The position numbers and the translations under genes are program-made. The notes under the pieces were generated by a model that ran no database searches, was not told where the DNA came from, and was given only the letters and a program-made list of their open reading frames with translations. Positions 56,965 to 64,000 of a stretch of 64,000 bases of DNA are shown here, one piece after another; position 1 is the stretch's first letter; the number at the start of each line of letters is the position of its first letter. This DNA is from WLND01 sp040398845 (GTDB lineage Bacteria; Actinomycetota; Actinomycetes; S36-B12). The DNA lies in the NCBI GenBank assembly GCA_040398845.1, contig JBBATH010000007.1, forward strand, positions 62,001-126,000, written 5' to 3'.

Positions 56965-57755
56965 CCGTGGGGTCCCTTGATGTTCGTGATCAGGGTGTCG
57001 TCGTCACCGGAGCCGGACGGGGCATTGGGCTTGCCATTGCCACGAAGCTGGCCGAGGAGGGTGCCCGTGTCGTCGTCAACGACCTTGACGGAGCGCAGGC
57101 CCGGGAGGCCGCCGCTGATATTGGCGCGTTCGCAATCCCAGGGGATGCCGCGAGCGAGGAGGGGGTCCAGGCACTCATCACCGCTGCCTGCGCCCACCTT
57201 GGCGATATCGACATCTACTTCGCGAACGCCGGTACCGCCATTGGCGTGGGCCTCGACAGCACCGAGGATGCATGGGCAACGGCACTCGGCGTCAATGTAA
57301 TGGCGCACGTCCGGGCGGCCCGCCTACTCGTACCCTCATGGCTTGAGCGCGGTGGTGGACGATTCGTGGTCACGGCGTCTGCCGCGGGGCTCTTGGCCAC
57401 AGTGGGTAATGCCCCCTACTCGGTGAGCAAGCACGCAGCCGTCGGCTTCGCTGAGTGGCTCTCGATCACGTATGGCCATCGCGGCATCATCGTGCAGGCC
57501 ATCTGCCCGCAGGGGGTCACAACCCGCATGCTCGACGAGGCCGGCCCATTCAAGGGGCTCCTCACCCGCGACGGCACGCTGAGCCCAGAGCAGGTTGCCG
57601 AGTCGGTCTGGCAGGGCCTGCAGGAGGGCGAATTTCTCATCCTTCCCCACCCGGAGGTCCGCGAGTATTACGTGAGTAGGGCCACCCACACTGATCGCTG
57701 GCTCGGTTCCATGCGGCGAATCCAACGCAAGGTCGACGAGGGGACGGTGGGCTGA
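56961..57755 (+). CDS. Short-chain dehydrogenase/reductase
   Basis: A 264-residue SDR with VVVTGAGRGIGLAIATKL, IYFANAGTAIG in place of the usual NNAG, VVTASAAG and YSVSKHAAVGF. GTG 56961 overlaps the previous stop by 4 bp; the longer frame from 56904 is inside that gene. The C-terminus is longer than in FabG and resembles cyclohexanol- or steroid-type SDRs only loosely. Confidence 0.87.
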   Translation: MTVGSLDVRDQGVVVTGAGRGIGLAIATKLAEEGARVVVNDLDGAQAREAAADIGAFAIPGDAASEEGVQALITAACAHLGDIDIYFANAGTAIGVGLDSTEDAWATALGVNVMAHVRAARLLVPSWLERGGGRFVVTASAAGLLATVGNAPYSVSKHAAVGFAEWLSITYGHRGIIVQAICPQGVTTRMLDEAGPFKGLLTRDGTLSPEQVAESVWQGLQEGEFLILPHPEVREYYVSRATHTDRWLGSMRRIQRKVDEGTVG

Positions 57756-58756
57756 TGCTCGCTTGGCAGGTAGGAAAACTTGGTGAGCCCATCGAAGTCC
57801 TGCAGTTGTCGCAGGCACCCGATCCCCAGCCTGAGCCCGGGCAGATCCTCGTGCGAGTCCTGGCATCGGCCGCGAACTTCCCTGATGTCCTCATGTGCCG
57901 CGGGATGTACCAGGTGCGCCCCTCGATGCCCTTCACCCCCGGCGTCGAACTGTGCGGCGAGGTGGCGGCACTTGGTGAAGGCGTGAGTCGATTTGCCGTT
58001 GGCGATCGGGTGATCGGCGCGTCAGTCCTCCCTCACGGGGGCTTCGCAGAACTCGCAATCATGCATGAGCCGACCATCTACGCGGCTCCCGCATCGCTTG
58101 ACCACGCCGAGGCGGCGGCCTTCTACCTCGGATACCAGACCGGATGGTTCGCCCTCCATCGCCGTGCCCACTTGCAGCCGGGTGAGACGTTGCTCGTCCA
58201 CGCAGCAGCCGGCGGGGTCGGGAGCGCCGCGGTGCAACTCGGCAAGGCCGCGGGTGCCCGTGTCATCGGGGTCGTCGGTGGGCCCGATAAGACCCAGGTG
58301 GCGCGGTCACTTGGAGCAGATCTCGTGATCGACCGGCTGAGCGAGGACTTCGTAGCGTCCGTGAAGGAGTTCACTGACGGACGTGGCGCCGACGTGGTCT
58401 TCGACCCGGTGGGCGGGGATGCCTACCAGCGCTCGACCAAGTGCATCGCATTCGAGGGCCGGATCGTCATCGTCGGATTTGCTGGCGGCGAGGTGCAGAG
58501 CGCGGCACTGAACCACGCGCTGGTGAAGAACTACTCGATCCTTGGTCTCCACTGGGGCTACTACAACGAGAAGGATCCGGCTTCGGTCGACGCCTGCCAG
58601 GTGATCCTTACGGCGATGGCCGATGCCGGCACCCTTCGCCCTCTTGTGAGCGAGCGGCTCGCACTCGGTGACGTCGCTGGCGGTATCCAGCGATTGGCCG
58701 ATGGTTCGACAACCGGACGGGTCGTCTACGTTGCCCACGAGCGGTCTGAAGGCTGA
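57755..58756 (+). CDS. NADPH:quinone oxidoreductase-like MDR enzyme
   Basis: A 333-residue medium-chain dehydrogenase without the structural zinc loop. It shows FPDVLMCRGMYQVRPSMPF, TPGVELCGEVAALG and the NADP loop GGVGSAAVQLGKAAGA. Family members include quinone and enoyl-thioester reductases (QorA-like), so reduction of an enoyl-CoA is plausible. ATG 57755 overlaps the previous stop by one base. Confidence 0.88.
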   Translation: MLAWQVGKLGEPIEVLQLSQAPDPQPEPGQILVRVLASAANFPDVLMCRGMYQVRPSMPFTPGVELCGEVAALGEGVSRFAVGDRVIGASVLPHGGFAELAIMHEPTIYAAPASLDHAEAAAFYLGYQTGWFALHRRAHLQPGETLLVHAAAGGVGSAAVQLGKAAGARVIGVVGGPDKTQVARSLGADLVIDRLSEDFVASVKEFTDGRGADVVFDPVGGDAYQRSTKCIAFEGRIVIVGFAGGEVQSAALNHALVKNYSILGLHWGYYNEKDPASVDACQVILTAMADAGTLRPLVSERLALGDVAGGIQRLADGSTTGRVVYVAHERSEG

Positions 58757-58772
58757 CAGATGAAGGAGCGAC

Positions 58773-59531
58773 ATGAGTGATGCCCCCCGTACGGTGATCG
58801 TGACCGGCGCCGCCCGCGGGATCGGCGCAAGCGTTGCCGGGCGTTTAAGCCGCGAGGGTCACGCCGTCGCGATCATCGACCTTGATCTTGACGCCTGCCA
58901 ATCCGTCGTCGATGAGATTGTGTCTGCCGGAGGGACGGCGCAGGGCTTTGCTGCTGACGTCGCCGATGAGCGAAGTGTCGAGGAGGCCATCGATGCGATC
59001 GCGCTCGCGATGGGGCCGCCACTCATCCTCGTGAACAACGCGGGCATCCTTCGCGATAATCTTCTGTTCAAGATGACGGTCGATGACTGGGATGCGGTCA
59101 TGGGCGTGCACCTTCGGGGCGCCTTCCTCATGAGCCGGGCAGCCCAGCGTCACATGATCGAGGCCGGCTGGGGCCGGATCGTGAACCTGTCGAGCACCTC
59201 GGCGCTGGGCAATCGCGGGCAGGCGAATTACGCCGCTGCCAAGGCGGGCATTCAGGGCTTCACGAAGACCCTTGCCATCGAACTCGGTCGCTACGGCGTC
59301 ACCGTCAACGCAATCGCACCCGGCTTCATCGAGTCCGAGATGACCATTGGCACCGCTGCGCGCATCGGTATCTCCTTTGATGACCTGAAGTCGGCGATGG
59401 TGAAGGAGATTCCGGTCGGTCGGGCTGGCACACCTGACGATGTGAGCGCCGCGGTGGCCTTCTTCGTTCGCGAGGATGCATCCTTTGTCTCCGGCCAGGT
59501 GCTCTATGTCGCGGGAGGGCCGCGTGCCTAG
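58773..59531 (+). CDS. FabG-like 3-oxoacyl reductase
   Basis: A 252-residue SDR very close to FabG: TGAARGIGASVAGRL, LVNNAGILRD, VNLSSTSALGNRGQANYAAA with the catalytic Tyr/Lys, GVTVNAIAPGFIESEM, and a GGPRA end. It probably interconverts 3-oxo- and 3-hydroxyacyl-CoA. It begins 16 bp after the MDR gene, the only gap in the chain larger than a few bases, with GAAGGAG nearby (AAGGAGCGAC before ATG). Confidence 0.88.
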   Translation: MSDAPRTVIVTGAARGIGASVAGRLSREGHAVAIIDLDLDACQSVVDEIVSAGGTAQGFAADVADERSVEEAIDAIALAMGPPLILVNNAGILRDNLLFKMTVDDWDAVMGVHLRGAFLMSRAAQRHMIEAGWGRIVNLSSTSALGNRGQANYAAAKAGIQGFTKTLAIELGRYGVTVNAIAPGFIESEMTIGTAARIGISFDDLKSAMVKEIPVGRAGTPDDVSAAVAFFVREDASFVSGQVLYVAGGPRA

Positions 59532-59988
59532 CGAGATACGAGTATTCAGCGGCCTCGATGAGCTTGAGCTCGCGGTCGGCACCCACCTCGGCTTCAGTGG
59601 GTGGCAGGCGATCACGCAGGAGCGCATCGATCGATTCGCGGAGGCGACGGGCGATGCCCAGTGGATCCATACCGACCCGGTCCGTGCTGCGGCCGGCCCG
59701 TTCGGCACGACCATTGCCCACGGTTACTTGTCGCTGTCACTCATCCCGATGATGTTGGGCGAGATCTACCGAGTCGATGGCATGTCGATGGGCGTCAACT
59801 ACGGGTCGAACCGGGTGCGCTTCCCGGCGATGGTCCCCGTTGACTCCCGGCTCAGAGCCGGCGCTGAACTCGTGGCCCTCGAGCGGCGTCCGATTGGCGT
59901 CCAGGTCACGGTCCTCGTCACCGTCGAGCGTGAGGGCGGCGACAAGCCGGTGTGCATCGCGGAACTGCTCGCCCTTCTCGTTCCATGA
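59524..59988 (+). CDS. MaoC-like enoyl-CoA hydratase
   Basis: A 154-residue hot-dog-fold protein with the hydratase motif: FAEATGDAQWIHTDPVRAAA with catalytic Asp and His, then TIAHGYLSLSL. It would hydrate an enoyl-CoA, pairing with FabG. The GTG start at 59524 overlaps the FabG end by 8 bp; the frame from 59476 is inside that gene. Confidence 0.88.
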   Translation: MPSEIRVFSGLDELELAVGTHLGFSGWQAITQERIDRFAEATGDAQWIHTDPVRAAAGPFGTTIAHGYLSLSLIPMMLGEIYRVDGMSMGVNYGSNRVRFPAMVPVDSRLRAGAELVALERRPIGVQVTVLVTVEREGGDKPVCIAELLALLVP

Positions 59989-61022
59989 CGATTGACCAAG
60001 GCTCCCCGCCTGGACTTGACCTTGATCGACTCGCCGGGTTCCTTGACCGTGAATGCCCTGGTCTCATCAAGGGCCCGCTGCGCGCCGAGGTGTTCGATGG
60101 TGGCAAGTCGAACATCACCTATCGGGTGACCGACGGGTGGGATCAGTGGGTCGTTCGACGGCCGCCGCTCGGACATGTGCTCGCGACAGCCCACGACATG
60201 ATGCGTGAGCACCGGGTCATCGCGGCGCTGGCGCCGACTCCCGTCCCGGTGCCGGGGATCCTGGCCCTGTGCTCCGACCTAGGAGTTATTGGCGCCCCGT
60301 TTTACGTCATGGAACTCATGCCGGGGACCCCCTACCGCCAGCGCGAGCAGCTCGAGCTCCTTGGCCCGGTGCGTGTGAGAGCGCTCTCGATTCGCATGGT
60401 CGAGGTTCTTGCCGACCTGCATGCCGTCGATCCGGGTGAGGTTGGTCTCGGCGATTTCGGGCGGCCTGAGGGGTTCTTGGCGCGTCAGGTGCAGCGTTGG
60501 CGAAAGCAGTTGGACGCGTCAAAGAGCCGCGAGCTGCCGGGAGCCGACGAGCTGTTTGAAATCCTCGTGACGAGCGTCCCGCCGCAGCGACCCCCCGCGA
60601 TCGTCCACGGCGACTACCGGCTGGACAACCTGCTCCTCGACGAGGCGGATTCGGTGACAGCCGTGCTCGATTGGGAGATGGCGACCATCGGCGATGCACT
60701 CACTGACCTCGCTCTCCTCCTCGCCTACAACCGCATGGCCCGGCTGGAGGCCGGTGCTGTCATCGCGAGTGCATCGAATGCCGAGGGGTTTCTCAGTGAG
60801 GACGAGATCCTCGACACGTACGCGCAACGGAGTGGAAACGACGTGGAGCACGTAGGCTTTTATTTGGGGCTTGCCTACTTCAAACTGGCGGGGATCGTCG
60901 AGGGTATCTACGCCCGTCACCTCGGTGGCCAGACGGTAGGTCCGGGGTTCGACCAGTTCGAATCCCTTACGGGGCCCCTCATTCAAGCAGGAATCGCATC
61001 ATGCAAAGGGGTCATTCGATGA
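59985..61022 (+). CDS. Aminoglycoside-phosphotransferase-like kinase (ACAD10/LvaA type)
   Basis: A 345-residue APH-fold kinase. It has a glycine-rich loop (FDGGKSNITYRV), the Brenner motif IVHGDYRLDNLL and the metal DWE in VLDWEMATIGDAL. The relatives that occur beside acyl-CoA dehydrogenase and hydratase genes phosphorylate 4-hydroxyacyl-CoA so it can be isomerised and degraded (LvaA of levulinate catabolism). ATG 59985 overlaps MaoC by 4 bp. This fits the catabolic block. Confidence 0.87.
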   Translation: MTIDQGSPPGLDLDRLAGFLDRECPGLIKGPLRAEVFDGGKSNITYRVTDGWDQWVVRRPPLGHVLATAHDMMREHRVIAALAPTPVPVPGILALCSDLGVIGAPFYVMELMPGTPYRQREQLELLGPVRVRALSIRMVEVLADLHAVDPGEVGLGDFGRPEGFLARQVQRWRKQLDASKSRELPGADELFEILVTSVPPQRPPAIVHGDYRLDNLLLDEADSVTAVLDWEMATIGDALTDLALLLAYNRMARLEAGAVIASASNAEGFLSEDEILDTYAQRSGNDVEHVGFYLGLAYFKLAGIVEGIYARHLGGQTVGPGFDQFESLTGPLIQAGIASCKGVIR

Positions 61023-62293
61023 ACCGGCGTCACCTCACCGCGGCAGGAGTGCTCGTCACCCTCACGACGGTTGGCGCGCTGATCTCGTCAACAACCCCTG
61101 CCAACGCCGGCCCGTGGGACGGCGTCCGCTCCTGGGAGACCGCCACGGTGCAGCGGGTCGTCGATGGTGACACCCTCATCGTGAATGACGAGGTGACGGG
61201 CGTCGAATCTCGGATCAGACTGCTCGGGATCAACACGCCCGAAGTCAGTACAGCTGCGTATGCGGGGCAGTGCGGTGGCGCGCTGGGGCGGCAGATCATG
61301 AAATCGCTCGTGCCGGTCGGCACCCGGGTGCGCCTGGCGGCAGTTGACCAGACGTCCACAGGCAAGTCGGCACGTCCGCAGCGCGTCGTCCTCGCCTTCA
61401 ACCCGAAAACGGGCGAGTTCGACCAGGACCTCGCCTGGGCCATGGCAGAGCGGGGCCTCGGGGTCTGGTTCACCGTCCCGAAGGAGGCGGCGATGAGCTC
61501 GCTCTACCGGGAGGCCATCGCAGGCGCCCAGGCGCGTCGCGATGGAATCTGGAACCCCAACCTGTGCCGCCAAGCCCTTCAACCTGATGCGGTGCTCTCG
61601 TTGCGACTTGGCCGCACAGCACCGGGTGGCAAGGTTGCCGATGAGTGGGTGAGCGTTCGCAACACCGGGGCAAGCACCGTTGATATCTCCGGTTGGCTGC
61701 TGCGCGACTCGGGCCTGCAGGGTTGGTACACCTTCCCGGGCGGCTCGATCCTCACCCCCGGCGACTACCGAGTTGTCCACACCGGCAACGGCACCCCGGG
61801 TAAGCCTGACGGCCATGACGTCTATGCAGGTGCAACCACACGCCTCTATCAGGATGTCGGAGCCGGACCGGCGCTCGTCGGCGACGGTGCCTACCTCCTC
61901 GACGCCGCGAAGAACTTCAGGTTCTGGCGTGAGTACCCGTGCACGGCGAGCTGCGACTCAGACCCCCTAGCGGGCGGGCTCGTCATCGATGCCATCTCGG
62001 TAGGGCAGGGCAAGGGAAAGGCGAGGGCCAAGACTCAATGGGTACGCCTGGCGAACAAGGGTGCTTCCGAGGCCTGCCTCGACGGCGTCAGGCTCGATAC
62101 CGTGGCCAAGGTCTACCGGTTCGCCCCGGGGACCTGCATCCCTGCGGGTGGCACCTGGACCCTGAACGTTGGCAAGGGGTCGGCAACCCCAACTGAGGCC
62201 TTCTGGGGCCTGACTCAGCCTGCCCTCTGGAAATCGGGAACCGCCCGGCTCATCTCGGACCGTGACCAAGTGATCGCCACCGGATCCTGGTGA
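61019..62293 (+). CDS. Secreted SNase-like nuclease with lamin-tail domains
   Basis: A 424-residue exported protein: a signal peptide (about 1-34, ending TPANA), a staphylococcal-nuclease fold (about 40-185) with VVDGDTLIV and RIRLLGINTPEVS, and a lamin-tail domain (about 205-310; NTGASTVDISGWLLRDS) followed by a second lamin-tail-like segment. Calcium and active-site positions of S. aureus nuclease are mostly kept: the first Asp of DGDT, the Arg of IRLLG and the Glu of NTPE; the Asp before TPE is Asn. ATG 61019 follows AAAGGGG and overlaps the kinase stop by 4 bp. The next gene, jetA, starts 4 bp inside it. Confidence 0.87.
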   Translation: MNRRHLTAAGVLVTLTTVGALISSTTPANAGPWDGVRSWETATVQRVVDGDTLIVNDEVTGVESRIRLLGINTPEVSTAAYAGQCGGALGRQIMKSLVPVGTRVRLAAVDQTSTGKSARPQRVVLAFNPKTGEFDQDLAWAMAERGLGVWFTVPKEAAMSSLYREAIAGAQARRDGIWNPNLCRQALQPDAVLSLRLGRTAPGGKVADEWVSVRNTGASTVDISGWLLRDSGLQGWYTFPGGSILTPGDYRVVHTGNGTPGKPDGHDVYAGATTRLYQDVGAGPALVGDGAYLLDAAKNFRFWREYPCTASCDSDPLAGGLVIDAISVGQGKGKARAKTQWVRLANKGASEACLDGVRLDTVAKVYRFAPGTCIPAGGTWTLNVGKGSATPTEAFWGLTQPALWKSGTARLISDRDQVIATGSW

Positions 62294-63798
62294 CACCACT
62301 GCACGACGACCTCGAGGCGACGCTCAAGGCGAGCGCCGCCTGGAGACTCCTGCGCACTGATCACGCCCCGCTTATCCTCGGATTCCTCGGACAGGTGTTC
62401 GTCGAGGAGAACGTCCGATCCATCGCCGGGCCCGACCTCGTGAGCCGACTCGACGACCTCCTCTTCGCCCTCAATGACCAGCAGGTGCCGCCCCGTTACC
62501 CGCGCCCCCCTGCGGCCTATCTCGACGAGTGGGCACTGCCGGAGAAGGGTTGGCTGCGCAAGTACTACCCGCAGGGCTCGGATGAGCCGCACTTCGATGC
62601 CACCCCAGCGCTTGAGAAGGCCTTTGGGTTCGTCCGCAGCCTCCGCAGCCGATCCTTCATCGGCACGCAGTCCCGGCTCAACACGATCATTGAGCTGCTC
62701 CGCCAGATGGCGTTCGGTGCAGAGGAGGATCCCGAGGTTCGCCTCACCGAACTCCATCGTCGCCGCGACCTCATCGACCGGGAGATCGCCGAGGTCCGCC
62801 GCGGAAACGTCGCGATGCTCGACGACGCAGCGCAACGCGACCGGTACCAGCAGCTTTCATCGATGGCGAGCGACCTACTTTCGGACTTCAGGGAGGTTGA
62901 GGCGAACTTTCGCGCCCTTGACCGGCAGCTTCGCGAGCAGATCGCGGGCTGGGAGGGTTCGAAGGCTGACCTTCTCGACGAGGTCATCGGCGACCGCAAT
63001 GCCATCGCCGAATCGGATCAGGGTCGCAGTTTCCACGCCTTCTACGACTTCCTGCTGTCCGGGGAGCGCCAGCAGGAGTTCACTGACCTGCTCGGGCAGG
63101 TGCAGTCTCTGCCCTCGATCGACCCCGACCCACGGCTGCGCCATGTCCACTACGACTGGCTCGATGCCGGCGAGCGCACCCAGGGCACCGTGCAATTGCT
63201 GTCGGAGCAGCTGCGCCGGTTCCTCGATGATCAGGTCTGGCTGGAGAATCGACGGGTCGTTGAAATCCTTCGCGGCATCGGGCAGCATGCGCTCGTCCTG
63301 CGGGAGCAGGATCTCTCCCAGCTGGGCACGAGCATCGACGAGTCGGCTCCCACGGTCGTTCTCCCCCTCGAGCGTCCGCTCTACCAGCCTCGGGCCAGTC
63401 TCACCCTCGACAGCGCACTCGTCGTCGACGACGAACTTGCGGCTGACGCGACCGCCCTGCTCGACCAGGTGTTCGTCGACACCGAGCGACTCTCGGGGCA
63501 GGTGCGCCAGCTCGTCCGGCAGGATGCGGTCGTGGGCCTTACCGATGTACTCGCAGCACACCCCCTTGAGCAGGGACTCGCCGAGCTCGTCGCATACCTT
63601 GCGCTCAGTGACGCTGAACTCGCCGTCGTATTCGACGAGAGCAGGCCTCAGGAGCACCAGTGGACTGATGAGAACGGACGGTGGGTCGTGGCTCGCATAC
63701 CGGCGGTCACGTTTGCCAGGCCCGGGCGCGCCAATTCATCCGTCGACGTCGAGCACCCTTCGAAGCGCGAACCTGAGATAGGCGCCGAAGAGACATGA
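62290..63798 (+). CDS. jetA: Wadjet protein JetA (DUF3375)
   Basis: A 502-residue DUF3375 protein, the kleisin-like JetA subunit of the Wadjet (type I JetABCD) system, which cleaves closed-circular plasmids. Family features are a long helical protein with LIELLRQMAFGAEEDPEVRL, LREIAGWEGSKADLLDEV-like helices, GRSFHAFYDFLLSGERQQEF, and a winged-helix C-terminal half. It has no catalytic motif of its own. GTG 62290 overlaps the nuclease stop by 4 bp, and JetB starts at the ATGA junction with JetA's stop. Only JetA and the start of JetB fit within the window. Confidence 0.92.
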   Translation: MTPLHDDLEATLKASAAWRLLRTDHAPLILGFLGQVFVEENVRSIAGPDLVSRLDDLLFALNDQQVPPRYPRPPAAYLDEWALPEKGWLRKYYPQGSDEPHFDATPALEKAFGFVRSLRSRSFIGTQSRLNTIIELLRQMAFGAEEDPEVRLTELHRRRDLIDREIAEVRRGNVAMLDDAAQRDRYQQLSSMASDLLSDFREVEANFRALDRQLREQIAGWEGSKADLLDEVIGDRNAIAESDQGRSFHAFYDFLLSGERQQEFTDLLGQVQSLPSIDPDPRLRHVHYDWLDAGERTQGTVQLLSEQLRRFLDDQVWLENRRVVEILRGIGQHALVLREQDLSQLGTSIDESAPTVVLPLERPLYQPRASLTLDSALVVDDELAADATALLDQVFVDTERLSGQVRQLVRQDAVVGLTDVLAAHPLEQGLAELVAYLALSDAELAVVFDESRPQEHQWTDENGRWVVARIPAVTFARPGRANSSVDVEHPSKREPEIGAEET

Positions 63799-64000
63799 CA
63801 ATAACTTCGACGCCGTCGGGCGAGCTCGACCTGCCGCTCGTCGTGACCTCGCTCATGAAGGGCGTCGTCTACCGCGATGATCAAGAGGTCGCTTGGCGGC
63901 ATCTGTTGGCCTTGCAGTCGCAGGTTCGCGATCATGTTGAGGTCCTCGGCCTGGTTGTCGTCATCGATGAGACTGAGGGGTATGCCTTCCTGCGGTCAGC
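63795..64000 (+). CDS. jetB: Wadjet protein JetB (DUF4194), N-terminal part
   Basis: The frame runs off the end of the window; about 68 residues are present. It reads LVVTSLMKGVVYRDDQEVAW, then RHLLALQSQVRDHVEVLGL, then VIDETEGYAFLRS, which matches the DUF4194 N-terminus (JetB, the winged-helix partner that binds JetA and JetC). ATG 63795 overlaps the JetA stop as ATGA. JetC (SMC/SbcC-like ATPase) and JetD (Toprim nuclease) should follow beyond the window. Confidence 0.9.
   Translation, partial: MTITSTPSGELDLPLVVTSLMKGVVYRDDQEVAWRHLLALQSQVRDHVEVLGLVVVIDETEGYAFLRS

Overview
The window is a chromosomal segment from a GC-rich actinobacterium (Actinomycetota). Evidence: a grpE-dnaJ-hspR-clpB heat-shock block, a BldC-type regulator, lineage-typical small families (DUF3073, DUF3151, a sterol-carrier-like protein beside purL), a Lrp regulator, an F420-type nitroreductase-family protein, an IdeR/DtxR-like iron box, and purine genes split into purS/purQ/purL. 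Many genes lack a Shine-Dalgarno sequence and instead have a TANNNT -10 element (often TAGGCT) 6-8 nt before ATG/GTG, which points to widespread leaderless transcripts. There is one assembly gap (100 N at 30869-30968). No rRNA, tRNA, CRISPR array, insertion sequence or prophage was seen.

Layout. 1-4.8 kb: end of dnaK, grpE, dnaJ, hspR, clpB, then a Lrp-family regulator. 5.2-9.7 kb: an aminotransferase, an acyl-CoA-dehydrogenase-like protein, a secreted S1 protease and a Pr6Pr membrane protein. 9.7-17.5 kb: bldC, a Leu/Val-type dehydrogenase, a SWIM-SNF2 helicase, a DUF3073 gene, purM and purF. 17.6-26 kb: arfB, a polyamine ABC transporter (potADBC) and a ferric-iron ABC transporter (fbpABC) with a double iron box. 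26-29.5 kb: SCP-like, purL, purQ, purS. 29.6-33 kb: a vapBC pair, a deazaflavin-dependent protein and a large lipoprotein whose Gly/Pro/Ala tail contains the assembly gap. 33-44.7 kb: galE, purC, purB, an M23-like secreted protein, purD, a class III aminotransferase, a GNAT, purA, a renalase-like flavoprotein, DUF3151 and class II aldolase. 44.7-50.5 kb: MFS exporter, helicase, TrmH methyltransferase, DedA, DinB-like protein, pyrE and a hypothetical. 50.5-53 kb: a small toxin-antitoxin island (hicAB, vapBC, tiny ORFs and an OmpA-domain pseudogene). 53-64 kb: an SDR, a second secreted protease, a class II aldolase/adducin protein, then an unbroken plus-strand chain of lipid-catabolism-type genes, a secreted nuclease with lamin-tail domains, and the first two genes of a Wadjet (JetA-JetB) anti-plasmid system cut off by the window end.

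How the genes work together. Nine genes (purF, purM, purD, purS, purQ, purL, purC, purB, purA) cover most of de novo AMP synthesis; purN, purE/K and purH are not here. FbpABC is probably IdeR-repressed. The most interesting stretch is 56.2-64 kb: genes overlap by 1-8 bp almost throughout, so the Wadjet genes have no promoter space of their own and appear translationally coupled to a secreted SNase/lamin-tail nuclease. If that holds, extracellular DNA degradation and intracellular plasmid cleavage would be produced from one transcript.
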